Shown one piece after another: positions 11,560 through 20,845 of a stretch of 64,000 nt of DNA; position 1 is the stretch's first letter; each line of letters begins with the position of its first letter. Under the pieces are notes generated by a model. It was not told the DNA's origin. It made no database searches and saw only the letters and a list, made by a program, of their open reading frames with translations. The position numbers were made by a program, and so were the translations under genes. This DNA comes from Thermoplasmata archaeon (lineage in GTDB: Archaea; Thermoplasmatota; Thermoplasmata; Lutacidiplasmatales; UBA184): assembly GCA_035622275.1 (NCBI GenBank), contig DASPVQ010000013.1, forward strand, positions 1 to 64,000, written 5' to 3'.

Positions 11560-11613
11560 AACCTAGCTGAGCTACGGGCCCGATCCCGTTCCGGCCCGGG
11601 CCGACCCGGCCGC

Positions 11614-11623
11614 CGTATTTCAG
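11614..11623 (-). promoter_or_regulatory. Candidate TATA box for tRNA-Lys and possibly the RNA polymerase operon
   Basis: The minus strand reads GAAATACGGC about 37 bases upstream of the tRNA-Lys 5' end, a suitable distance for transcription start close to the tRNA. It is the nearest AT-rich element between UPF0147 and rpoH outside the tRNA itself. Confidence 0.4.
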
Positions 11624-11640
11624 CGTATCCCCGGCGCGCC

Positions 11641-11955
11641 TCACGCGATGCTCTCCAGGCTCGAGATGATCGACCAGATCGCCGTTCGGCCGTGCGTCGG
11701 GAGGTTCGGGTCGTTCGCCAGGTCGTCGAGCAGGTAGACCGCGCTCGCGATCCGCACATCGCGTGCCGCCCGCGGCTTCGCGAGCGCCTCGCGCGCGGAC
11801 TGCGCGCCGCGACGGATGTTGCGGGGCACGCTCGAGTCCTCCGCGAGCTCGGCGAGCGCGTCGAACACCGACTGGAGCGCGGGCGGGTCCGCGTCCGCCC
11901 CCGTCGGCGGGGCGGCGGGCGAGCTGGCCGAGGCCGCGGGGGACGTCGCCGTCAC
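11641..11955 (-). CDS. UPF0147 family protein
   Basis: 104 residues. The C-terminal about 75 residues match the archaeal UPF0147 family, with LAEDSSVPRNIRRGAQSA and DVRIASAVYLLDDLANDPN, then HGRTAIWSIISSLE. The first about 27 residues are a Ser/Ala/Pro-rich extension. The family is small, all-helical and of unknown function. Its ATG overlaps the stop codon of the Lrp-like gene upstream (ATGA type), so the two are translationally coupled. It is on the same strand as tRNA-Lys and the RNA polymerase genes. Confidence 0.88.
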   Translation of the reverse strand: MTATSPAASASSPAAPPTGADADPPALQSVFDALAELAEDSSVPRNIRRGAQSAREALAKPRAARDVRIASAVYLLDDLANDPNLPTHGRTAIWSIISSLESIA

Positions 11956-12293
11956 GCCGTGCGGGTCTCCCCGCCCTCCTTGTAGGCGGTCACGACCAGG
12001 AGCGTCTTGGTCTCCCGGATCCCGCGGACGGCGGGGAGGCGGTGCAGCACGAAGTCCTTCAGCTCGTCGTAGTGCGGGAAGCGCACCTTGAGGAAGATGT
12101 CCGTGTCGCCGGTGACGAGGAAGACGTCCTCGACCTCCGAGAAGCGGGCGACCTCTCCGGCGACGGTGTCGGCCTCCGACGTCTCGACCTTGAGGGCGAT
12201 CAGCGCGACCACGTGGTCGTCACCCCAGACCTTGGTGAACGCGCTCTCGACCGCGCGGCTGACCGGCGGCTTGGACGATGTGGACTTCTGCAT
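11952..12293 (-). CDS. Lrp/AsnC ligand-binding (RAM) domain protein
   Basis: 113 residues made up almost entirely of the effector-binding RAM domain of the Lrp/AsnC family (residues about 27-105: VVALIALKVETSEADTVAG, EVEDVFLVTGDTDIFLKV, LPAVRGIRETKTLLVV). There is no helix-turn-helix; the N-terminal 25 residues are a short basic lead. Stand-alone RAM proteins usually bind amino acids and may modulate full-length Lrp regulators or enzymes. It is coupled to UPF0147. The effector cannot be told from sequence. Confidence 0.87.
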   Translation of the reverse strand: MQKSTSSKPPVSRAVESAFTKVWGDDHVVALIALKVETSEADTVAGEVARFSEVEDVFLVTGDTDIFLKVRFPHYDELKDFVLHRLPAVRGIRETKTLLVVTAYKEGGETRTA

Positions 12294-12362
12294 CGGTGCC
12301 TCGATTTCCCCTGAACGTGGACTATGAAACGGTGACTGCGGATGCCCGGTGCGCGTCCAACG

Positions 12363-12554
12363 CTACGCCACCGGGGCGGACTCGAACTCCTCTTGGAGGT
12401 CGTTGATGACCTGATCGATCACAGACCCGGCCGCGGGGCCCCGGTACTCCCGGATCCCGCCGGCCTCGCTCGACACGCGGGCAACGAGCTCCGCCGGGCC
12501 GCGGAGGAACTCGACGCTGCAGATGAACTCCTCCATGACGGCCGGCACCCCCAC
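12363..12554 (-). CDS. Small conserved hypothetical protein
   Basis: 63 residues, or 57 if the second ATG at 12536 is used, which begins MEEFICSVEFLRGPAELV. The sequence alternates short strands and helices (VARVSSEAGGIREY, GSVIDQVINDLQEEFE) and looks like a genuine compact domain, but I do not recognise a family. The start is supported by a TATA box CTATATAG about 30 bases upstream, which gives a nearly leaderless mRNA. It is divergent from purS and shares its promoter region. Confidence 0.65.
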   Translation of the reverse strand: MGVPAVMEEFICSVEFLRGPAELVARVSSEAGGIREYRGPAAGSVIDQVINDLQEEFESAPVA

Positions 12555-12580
12555 CGCGCCGATGGGTCGAAAAATTACTT

Positions 12581-12588
12581 CTATATAG
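12581..12588. promoter_or_regulatory. Palindromic TATA box between the small ORF and purS
   Basis: CTATATAG is its own complement and sits in an AT-rich pocket (AAAAATTACTTCTATATAGG) between two divergent genes. It can serve the minus-strand 63-residue gene (start 31 bases away) and the plus-strand purS gene (start about 68 bases away). Confidence 0.65.
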
Positions 12589-12652
12589 GTTTTGCCGAGC
12601 CCGGACCGGCCGGTCGGCCGTCGCCCCCGACGCTCCGGCTGCCGCCGGAGCG

Positions 12653-12976
12653 GTGACGCGGGCTCAGGGTTATCTGCGCCGTTCCGTCACGAGCGCCGGG
12701 GCGATCTCGCTGGAGCTCGTCGCGCGCACGCTGCGCCTCGAGATTCGCGTGGAGCTCAAGCCCGGGATCCTCGACGCGGAGGCCGAGAGCATCGCCAGGT
12801 CGCTCGCGCTCCTCGGGATCGCCGGGGTGCGCGAGGTGACCACTGCGCGCATCTACGACCTCGAGTTCGAGGGGACCACGGAGAGCGAGGCCCACCGGCG
12901 GGCGCAGGAGGCCGTGGACCGCCTGCTCGCCAACCCCGTCATCCATCGGGTCACGATCCGGCCCCCGCCGGACTAG
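12653..12976 (+). CDS. purS: Phosphoribosylformylglycinamidine synthase subunit PurS
   Basis: The C-terminal about 82 residues match PurS: LEIRVELKPGILDAEAESIARSLALLGIAGVREVTTARIYDLEF, broken here by helix 1, then NPVIHRVTI. PurS links PurL and PurQ in the FGAM synthase complex that uses glutamine to convert FGAR to FGAM in purine synthesis. The GTG start at 12653 has a GGAG motif 3-6 bases before it, giving 107 residues with about 25 extra N-terminal residues; no ATG, GTG or TTG lies nearer to the conserved first strand. It precedes purL by 6 bases. purQ is not in this neighbourhood. Confidence 0.85.
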   Translation: MTRAQGYLRRSVTSAGAISLELVARTLRLEIRVELKPGILDAEAESIARSLALLGIAGVREVTTARIYDLEFEGTTESEAHRRAQEAVDRLLANPVIHRVTIRPPPD

Positions 12977-12982
12977 GGGACG

Positions 12983-15313
12983 ATGCCGCGCCACCGCGCT
13001 GCCGAGCGCCTGGAGTGGGCGACCGGCGTCGCGACGGTCGACTTCCGCGCGGGCTCGCTCGCCGAGCTCGAAGCGGCGGTCGCGGCGCGCGGGCTCGGGT
13101 TCGATCGGGCGGAGATCCGCCGGCTGCGCGACTACTTCCGCCGGGCGGAACGCGATCCCACCGACGTCGAGCTCGCCGGCCTCGCCCAGAGCTGGAGCGA
13201 GCACTGCAGCTACAAGAGCTCCCGAGCGCTGTTGCGCCGCGCCTTCGGCCGCCTGCAGCCCCGGCCGCGCGTCCTCGGCACCGGTGACGCGGGCGTCCTG
13301 CGGTTCGAGGACGGAACGGCCTACGCCCTGCGGATCGAGTCGCACAACCACCCCTCCGCCGTCGAGCCGTACGGCGGCGCGGCGACCGGGATCGGGGGGA
13401 TCCTGCGGGACGTCCTCGCGGTGGGCGCGAAGCCGATCGCGCTCGCCGACCCGCTGTTCTTCGGGCCGCTCGACACCCCGATCTCCCGGGTGCCGCCGGG
13501 CATCAAGAACCCCCGGTATCTGGCGAGCGGCGTCGTCGCCGGCATCCGGGACTACGGCAACCGGGTCGGCGTGCCGACGGTCAGCGGCGGCATCTACTTC
13601 GACCCGTCGTACCTCGTCAACCCGCTCGTCAACGTCGGCTGCGTCGGCTTCCTGCCGACGGCGCGGCTCCGGCCGAACCGGGCCCGAGCGGTCGGGGACC
13701 GCCTGGTGCTCGTCGGCGGACGGACCGGCCGCGACGGGATCGGCGGCGTCGCCTTCGCCTCGCGGGAGCTCTCCGAGCGCAGCGAAGCGGACTCCCGCGG
13801 CGCGGTCCAGCTCGGCAACCCGATCCTGAAGCACCCGCTCATCCTCGCCTGCCTCGAGGCCTACGATCGGGAGCTCGTGCAAGGCGTCAAGGACCTCGGC
13901 GGCGGCGGCCTTGCGACGGCGAGCGGGGAGCTGGTGCACGCCGGTGGATTCGGCTCGCGCCTCCATCTCGACCGCGTCCCGCTTCGGGAGAAGGGACTGC
14001 GCCCGTGGGAGGTCTGGGTCTCGGAGTCGCAGGAGCGCATGCTGCTCGACGTCCGTCCCCGGGACCTCCCCGCCGTAACGGAGATCTTCCAGCGCTACGA
14101 CGTGCCCGTCACGGACGTCGGGGAGGTGGTCCCTCCGCCCTTCGAGACCCTCCTGTGGGAGGGACGTCCCGCGGCCCACCTCAACGTGGGCTTCCGCGTC
14201 GGCGCGCCGCTGCGGACGCGCCCGCGACGTCCTCGCGCGCGGCGGTATCGCCCGACGCCGAGCGTGCCGGAGGACGACCTCGGCGCGACGGTGACGGACC
14301 TCCTGCTCGCCCCGGACTCGGTGTCGCGCGAGCCGGTGATCCGGGTCTACGATCACGAGGTGCAGGGCCGCACCGTAGTGAAGCCGCTGCACGGCCGGGT
14401 CGTCTCGCCGTCGCACGGCGACGCGGCGATCGTCCAGCCCCGTCCGGGCCGCCGACGCGCGCTCGCGATCACGACGGCCGCGCAGCCGTGGGCGTGCCGG
14501 GAGGACCCGCGGGCCGGCGCCGTCGGGGTCGTGGAGGAGGCCGCGCGAAACCTGTACGCGGTCGGCGCCCGACCGGACGCGTTCTCCAACTGCCTCAACT
14601 TCGGCAACCCGGAGGATCCGGCGGTCCTCGCCGACTTCGCCGCGACCACCGAGGGGCTAGCGGCCGGCGCCCGGGCGCTCGGCTTCGCCGTCCCCTCGGG
14701 CAACGTGAGCTTCTACAACGGGGGCCTCGGCGCCGGCATCGCCCCGACGCCGGTCCTCCTGGCGACCGGGATCGTCGACGACCTCGACCACGCGGTCACG
14801 AGCGACCTCAAGTCGCCCGGCGACGCGCTCTTCGTCGCAGGTCCCTGGCACCCGGAGCTCGGCGGCTCGTTGTGGGCCCGCCGCCACGGCGAGACCGGGC
14901 TGCGGATCCCGCCGTCGGATCCCGCGGGCCTGCGGGGGACCGGCGAGCGCGTGCTGCGGGCGATGCGCTCGGGGCTTGTTCGCGCGGCCCACGACGTCTC
15001 CGACGGGGGCCTCGGCATCACGCTCGCGGAGATGGCGTTCGGAGGCGGCCTCGGCTTCGCGGTCGATCTCGCGGACGCGGGCGCCCCGGCCCCGGGCCCG
15101 GCGCTCGTCGCGGAGGGCGGCTCGCGCCTCGTCCTCGAGGTACCGGCGTCCGCCGTGCGGCGGTTCGAGCGGGCGATGGCGGGCGCGCCGCTCCATCGCC
15201 TCGGCGAGGTCACCGCCGCCGACGGGGTCCTCGGCTGGCGCGAGCGGCGAGTCGCGTCGCTGCCGCTCGCACGGCTCTTCGAGCGCTGGCGCAACGGGCT
15301 CGGGCTGCCGTAG
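12983..15313 (+). CDS. purL: Phosphoribosylformylglycinamidine synthase subunit PurL
   Basis: 776 residues, the small-PurL type that needs separate PurS and PurQ. Diagnostic segments are LAQSWSEHCSYKSSR with the catalytic His, ESHNHPSAVEPYGGAATGIGGILRD (ATP binding, shown in part), GGIYFDPSYLVNPLVNVG, KDLGGGGLATASGEL, and in the second half NCLNFGNPEDPAV, PSGNVSFYN and AHDVSDGGLGITLAEM. It catalyses ATP-dependent FGAR amidotransfer with PurS and PurQ. Co-transcribed with purS; dph6 starts 9 bases downstream. Confidence 0.96.
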   Translation: MPRHRAAERLEWATGVATVDFRAGSLAELEAAVAARGLGFDRAEIRRLRDYFRRAERDPTDVELAGLAQSWSEHCSYKSSRALLRRAFGRLQPRPRVLGTGDAGVLRFEDGTAYALRIESHNHPSAVEPYGGAATGIGGILRDVLAVGAKPIALADPLFFGPLDTPISRVPPGIKNPRYLASGVVAGIRDYGNRVGVPTVSGGIYFDPSYLVNPLVNVGCVGFLPTARLRPNRARAVGDRLVLVGGRTGRDGIGGVAFASRELSERSEADSRGAVQLGNPILKHPLILACLEAYDRELVQGVKDLGGGGLATASGELVHAGGFGSRLHLDRVPLREKGLRPWEVWVSESQERMLLDVRPRDLPAVTEIFQRYDVPVTDVGEVVPPPFETLLWEGRPAAHLNVGFRVGAPLRTRPRRPRARRYRPTPSVPEDDLGATVTDLLLAPDSVSREPVIRVYDHEVQGRTVVKPLHGRVVSPSHGDAAIVQPRPGRRRALAITTAAQPWACREDPRAGAVGVVEEAARNLYAVGARPDAFSNCLNFGNPEDPAVLADFAATTEGLAAGARALGFAVPSGNVSFYNGGLGAGIAPTPVLLATGIVDDLDHAVTSDLKSPGDALFVAGPWHPELGGSLWARRHGETGLRIPPSDPAGLRGTGERVLRAMRSGLVRAAHDVSDGGLGITLAEMAFGGGLGFAVDLADAGAPAPGPALVAEGGSRLVLEVPASAVRRFERAMAGAPLHRLGEVTAADGVLGWRERRVASLPLARLFERWRNGLGLP

Positions 15314-15322
15314 CGGGCGACG

Positions 15323-16027
15323 ATGACCGTCACCGCGCTCGTGTCGGGCGGCAAGGACTCGATCTACGCGGCGTATCTCGCCGAGACCCAGGGCCGGTCG
15401 GTGGACGAACTGGTGACGATCCGTCCGGGGGACGAGGCGTCGATGCTCTACCACACGCCGAACCTGGCGCTGGTTCCCCTCCAGGCCGAGGCGTGGGGGA
15501 AGGCACACCGCTTCGTCACGGTCGACGGCGTCGGGGAGGACGCGGAGCTCGCCGCGCTTGCGACGGCGATCGAGGGGGCGAGGGGCTGGGTCGTCGCCGG
15601 CGCCATCGAGTCGTCGTACCAGTGGTCCCGCCTGCTCGAGGTCGCCGGGCGCGCCGGCCGCCCGGTCTACACGCCGCTGTGGCGCAAGGATCCCGAGCGC
15701 GTGGTCCGCGCCGAGATCGCCGCCGGCCTCGACGCGCGGATCGTCCGGGTGGCGGCCGAGACGCTGGGGCCGGACCTGCTCGGGCGCCGGCTCGACCCGG
15801 CGCTGTTGGAGGAGATCGTCCGCCGCAGCGCGCGCCAGCGCGCGACGCACGTCGCCGGCGAGGGCGGGGAGTACGAGACCCTCGTGCTCGACGCGCCGTT
15901 CTTTCACGCCCGCCTCCACGTCGATGCCGCCCGCGCGTCGATCGAGCCGTCCACGGCGAGCTGGCAGGTCGAGCGGGCGCACCTGGAGGAGAAACCGGCG
16001 CCGGGCCGTTGGGGAGCGAGGGCATGA
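15323..16027 (+). CDS. dph6: Diphthine-ammonia ligase (Dph6-type ATP pyrophosphatase)
   Basis: 234 residues. The PP-loop LVSGGKDSIYAAYLA is at residues 6-20 and the family hallmark GEGGEYETLVLDAPFF lies near residue 178-193. Dph6 converts diphthine to diphthamide on the elongation factor 2 histidine in archaea and eukaryotes. The length and lack of a C-terminal YjgF-like domain fit the archaeal form (MJ0570 family). It follows purL closely and its stop overlaps the ATG of a methyltransferase gene. Other diphthamide genes are not in the window. Confidence 0.88.
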   Translation: MTVTALVSGGKDSIYAAYLAETQGRSVDELVTIRPGDEASMLYHTPNLALVPLQAEAWGKAHRFVTVDGVGEDAELAALATAIEGARGWVVAGAIESSYQWSRLLEVAGRAGRPVYTPLWRKDPERVVRAEIAAGLDARIVRVAAETLGPDLLGRRLDPALLEEIVRRSARQRATHVAGEGGEYETLVLDAPFFHARLHVDAARASIEPSTASWQVERAHLEEKPAPGRWGARA

Positions 16028-16782
16028 GGCGACGCTCGCCCCGGGCGGCCGAGTCCCCCGGGGTCGCCGCGGCCCTTCGGGCGCTGGGCGACCGCCGCGC
16101 CCGGCCCGACGCGGCCTGGGTCGCCGCGCTGGCCCGCGTGGATCCCGGTGAGGTCGCTGTCGTCCTCGAGGAGGTCGCGGAACTGCTGCCCCTCGAGCGG
16201 CAGATCCGCGCCGCGCAGGTCGCGGCCGGGCGGACGGGCTACGCCCAGATCCGCGCGCCGTTCGAGCTCTACGCGCTCACCCGGCTCCTGCGCCCAGAGC
16301 ACGTGGTCGAAGCCGGCGTCAGCAGCGGCGTGTCGTCCGCCCACTTCCTCGCGGCGCTCCGCCGCAACCGCCGGGGGCGGCTCCACTCGATCGATCGGCC
16401 CACGTATCAGCGGGGCCCGGTGCTCGGCCCGCGCGAATCGCCGGTCTCGATCCCGCCGGGCCGGGCCAGTGGCTGGGCCGTTCCGGCCGCGCTGCGGGCG
16501 CGCTGGGACCTCTGGATCGGCCCGGCCGAGCGCCGGCTCGGTCCGCTCCTAGCGGGCCTTCCCTCCGTCGGCCTGTTCCTGCACGACGATCTCCACACCA
16601 GCCGGCACCTCGCCTTCGAGCTCGCCACCCTGCGGCCGAAACTCGCGGCCGGCGCGGTCGTGCTCGCCGACAACACCGTCTGGACCGGCCAGGCGTTCCC
16701 GCGCTTCGCCGCGTCGCTCGGCGTCCCCTGGCACCGACGGCGCCGCAGCGACCTCGTCGGCCTCGCCGCACCGGAGGGCTGA
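16024..16782 (+). CDS. Class I SAM-dependent methyltransferase (Methyltransf_24-like)
   Basis: 252 residues. The SAM-binding strand and loop appear as [19 protein letters not shown] near residue 95-113, an acidic end of strand 2 in GRLHSIDRP, and the motif [20 protein letters not shown] near residue 180 is typical of the Methyltransf_24 class, as is [11 protein letters not shown]. The first about 70 residues form a helical lead. Its ATG overlaps the stop of dph6 (ATGA), indicating coupled expression. The substrate is unknown; a role with Dph6 or elongation factor 2 is suggested only by position. Confidence 0.75.
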   Translation: MRRRSPRAAESPGVAAALRALGDRRARPDAAWVAALARVDPGEVAVVLEEVAELLPLERQIRAAQVAAGRTGYAQIRAPFELYALTRLLRPEHVVEAGVSSGVSSAHFLAALRRNRRGRLHSIDRPTYQRGPVLGPRESPVSIPPGRASGWAVPAALRARWDLWIGPAERRLGPLLAGLPSVGLFLHDDLHTSRHLAFELATLRPKLAAGAVVLADNTVWTGQAFPRFAASLGVPWHRRRRSDLVGLAAPEG

Positions 16783-16834
16783 GGCGCCTCTCCGCGGCTC
16801 CGGCCTTATCAGGGGCTGCGGCTCTTGTCGGCCG

Positions 16835-18553
<1,719 letters not shown>

Positions 18554-18578
18554 CCCGAGCCTACCGGGTGAGATCTCG

Positions 18579-20012
18579 ATGCCCCCCCGAACGACGCACG
18601 CCGCGCCCGGTGCGGCGGCCTACCGCGCCGTGCTCGACCGTCTCTACCGCCGCCGGCGCTTCGGCCTGCGCCCCGGCCTCGAGGTGATCCACGCGCTCCT
18701 GGAGCCGCTCGGTCACCCGGAGCGCGCCTACCCGGCGATCCACGTGACGGGGAGCAAGGGCAAGGGATCGGTCGCCGCGATGGCCCAGGCGCTCCTGAGC
18801 GCCCACGGCGTGGTGACCGGGCTCTTCACGTCCCCTCACCTCGAGAGCTACCGCGAGCGGATACGGATCGACGGGCGGCGGATCCCGCCGGCGGCGATCG
18901 TCCGCGGGATCGAGCGGATCGAGGCGATCGCCGACGAGCTCTGCGCGAGCGGCGCGATCGACCGCGCGCCGACGTTCTTCGAGGTCACCACCGCGCTCGC
19001 GCTCGACTGGTTCGCGCGCGAAGGGGTCGGCGCCGCGGTCGTCGAGGTCGGGATCGGCGGCCGCCTCGACGCGACGAACGTCCTGGATAGCCGCGTCGGC
19101 GTCGTGACGACGATCGAGCTCGAGCACACGGAGATCCTCGGTCCGACGCGGGCCGCGATCGCCCAGGAGAAGGCCGGCATCCTGCGCCCGGGCATGCGGG
19201 GGGTGGTCGGAGCGCTGCCGCCGGACGCGGCGGCGACGGTCGACGCGGCCGCGGCCCGGCTCGGCGTCCCCCTCTGGCACCTCGGCAGCGAGCTCACCGT
19301 CAGCGATCGGACCCTCGACGAGGAGGGCCAGACCTTCTCGGTCCACCGGCCGGGCCGCACGGTCGGGCGGATCCGGCTCGGGCTCCACGGCCGCTTCCAG
19401 CCGGGCAACGCGGCGCTCGCGCTCGCGGCGTTCGCGCGGTTCGCCGAGGTCCGGGAGGTCGTCCCCGACGAGGATCGGGTCCGCGCGGCGTTCGCCGGCC
19501 TCGTCTGGCCCGGGCGCCTCGATCGCATCGCGCGCCGGCCCGAGCTGTTCTACGACGTCGCGCACACGCCCGAGAGCGCGCGCGCGGTCGCCCAGAGCCT
19601 CGGCGAGATGTTCCCGCTCGCCGAACCGGCGGGGAACGCCATCGTCTTCGGCTGCCTGCGCGGCAAGGACGTCGCGTCGATCCTCGACGCGCTCGCGCCG
19701 CTCGCTCACACGCTCGTCGTCGTGCCGGTCCGCTCGGAGCGGTCGCTTCCCCCCGCCGAGCTGAAGGCGGCCGCCTCCGGCCGCTTTCCCCGGGTCGTGG
19801 TCGCGCGCTCGGCGGAGGAGGGGGAGCGCCTGGCGCGCGCGGCGACCGGCGCCGACGGCGTCACCCTCGTCGTCGGCAGCGATTATCTGATCGGCGAGCG
19901 GCTGCGGGACCGCCACGGGGCGCCGGACGAGCCGGATCTGTCGGATCCGGGCGCGGAGGCGAGCGGGCGACCGACGGCCGACGGCGTCCTCGCGGGCCGG
20001 GGGGGCCCGTGA
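18579..20012 (+). CDS. folC: Folylpolyglutamate synthase / dihydrofolate synthase (FolC)
   Basis: 477 residues. The P-loop IHVTGSKGKGSVAAM near residue 51-65, the SPHLESYRERIRIDG segment, FFEVTTALALDWF, EVGIGGRLDATNV and a Mur-ligase-like HTEILG are all present in family order, and the C-terminal domain contains YDVAHTPESA. The enzyme adds glutamate to folates using ATP. The last about 40 residues are extra. The ATG at 18579 was chosen at the first family-like helix; longer in-frame starts lie within mcmA1. Its TGA overlaps the GTG of the endonuclease III gene. Confidence 0.92.
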   Translation: MPPRTTHAAPGAAAYRAVLDRLYRRRRFGLRPGLEVIHALLEPLGHPERAYPAIHVTGSKGKGSVAAMAQALLSAHGVVTGLFTSPHLESYRERIRIDGRRIPPAAIVRGIERIEAIADELCASGAIDRAPTFFEVTTALALDWFAREGVGAAVVEVGIGGRLDATNVLDSRVGVVTTIELEHTEILGPTRAAIAQEKAGILRPGMRGVVGALPPDAAATVDAAAARLGVPLWHLGSELTVSDRTLDEEGQTFSVHRPGRTVGRIRLGLHGRFQPGNAALALAAFARFAEVREVVPDEDRVRAAFAGLVWPGRLDRIARRPELFYDVAHTPESARAVAQSLGEMFPLAEPAGNAIVFGCLRGKDVASILDALAPLAHTLVVVPVRSERSLPPAELKAAASGRFPRVVVARSAEEGERLARAATGADGVTLVVGSDYLIGERLRDRHGAPDEPDLSDPGAEASGRPTADGVLAGRGGP

Positions 20013-20845
20013 CCGGTGGGGCGGGGCCGCCGGCCGTCGACTGGGAGCTCGTCCTCGACCGACTCTCCGCGCTCTACCACACCGGCGACTGGCGCACGCC
20101 GTACCTGCGCGATCACGCCGAGGACCCGTTCCAGGTGCTGATCGGCACGATCCTCTCCCAGCGCACCCGCGACGAGAACACCGACGTGGCGAGCGCGCGC
20201 CTGTTCGCGGCGTTCCCGGACGCGGGCTCCCTCGCCGCGGCGCGGCCCCAGGAGATCGAGCCGCTGATCCGGGTCACCGGGTTCTACCGGACCAAGGCGC
20301 GGGCGATCCGCGCGACGGCCGAGCAGATCCGAAGTCGCTTCGGCGGCGTCGTCCCGCGGACGTTCGAGGAGCTCGTGTCGCTGCCGGGCGTGGGGCCGAA
20401 GACCGCGAACTGCGTGCTGGTCTTCGGCTACGGCATCCCCGCGATCCCGGTCGACACCCACGTCCACCGGATCGCGAACCGCCTCGGAGTGGTGGCCACA
20501 CGGACCCCCGAGGAGACCGAGGCGCGGCTGCGCGAGGTCGTCCCGCCCCGGTACTGGATCCCGCTCAACCCGCTCCTGGTGCAGCACGGGCAGAACCTGT
20601 GCCGCCCGATCGGACCGAGGTGCCCGGTCTGCCCGATCGCCGAGGTCTGCGCTACGGGCCGGGCGCTCGCGCAGGGACGCCCGCCGCCTCGTCCCGCGGA
20701 CCGGCCGCGGGCGGGGTCGGCGCGAGCGCGACGAGCGCCCCAAGCGTCGCGACCGTCAGGGCCCCGAGGAACCACCACGCGACGTCGTAGGAGCTCACCG
20801 CAACGACGGCACCGAACGCCGACGCGACGATCGCGCCGCCGGTGA
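20009..20845 (+). CDS. nth: Endonuclease III-like DNA glycosylase/AP lyase
   Basis: The helix-hairpin-helix LPGVGPKTANCVLVFGYG and following catalytic Asp in IPVDTHVHRIANRLG are at residues about 127-160, with the catalytic Lys at the start of the hairpin (GPKTAN). A [4Fe-4S] cluster motif C-x6-C-x2-C-x5-C (residues about 197-213) closes the normal fold. The frame then continues about 65 residues as an Arg/Pro-rich tail that overlaps the convergent MFS gene by almost 200 bases, so the functional end may be earlier or the tail may be unstructured. It excises oxidised pyrimidines. GTG start overlaps the folC stop. Confidence 0.9.
   Translation: MTGGAGPPAVDWELVLDRLSALYHTGDWRTPYLRDHAEDPFQVLIGTILSQRTRDENTDVASARLFAAFPDAGSLAAARPQEIEPLIRVTGFYRTKARAIRATAEQIRSRFGGVVPRTFEELVSLPGVGPKTANCVLVFGYGIPAIPVDTHVHRIANRLGVVATRTPEETEARLREVVPPRYWIPLNPLLVQHGQNLCRPIGPRCPVCPIAEVCATGRALAQGRPPPRPADRPRAGSARARRAPQASRPSGPRGTTTRRRRSSPQRRHRTPTRRSRRR

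Larger units (their letters stand above)
11439..11581 (-). tRNA. tRNA-Lys(UUU), interrupted in both D-loop and T-loop
   Basis: On the minus strand the acceptor strands GGGCCCG (11581-11575) and CGGGCCC (11446-11440) pair perfectly, followed by discriminator A at 11439 and no encoded CCA. The anticodon arm GCTGG-CTTTTAA-CCAGT gives anticodon UUU. The D-stem GCTC/GAGC is separated by 40 bases instead of about 10, and the T-arm GGGGG-TTCGAA is separated from its partner CCCCC by 38 extra bases. Removing about 30 bases (11530-11559) and 38 bases (11453-11490) gives a normal tRNA of about 75 nt. Both inserts are GC-rich and can fold, which points to introns rather than decay. No intron lies at the usual 37/38 position. 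Confidence 0.9.

Noticed and set aside
4347-11570. A 2,407-codon plus-strand open frame opposite the RNA polymerase genes
   Set aside because: It is a shadow of rpoA2, rpoA1 and rpoB on the other strand, with the Arg/Ala/Leu/Asp bias expected from antisense GC-rich DNA and no recognisable domain.
11439-11581. tRNA-Lys as a pseudogene
   Set aside because: All stems remain perfectly paired after removing two foldable inserts, and an unrelated tRNA has an insert at the same position, so introns explain the pattern better than decay.
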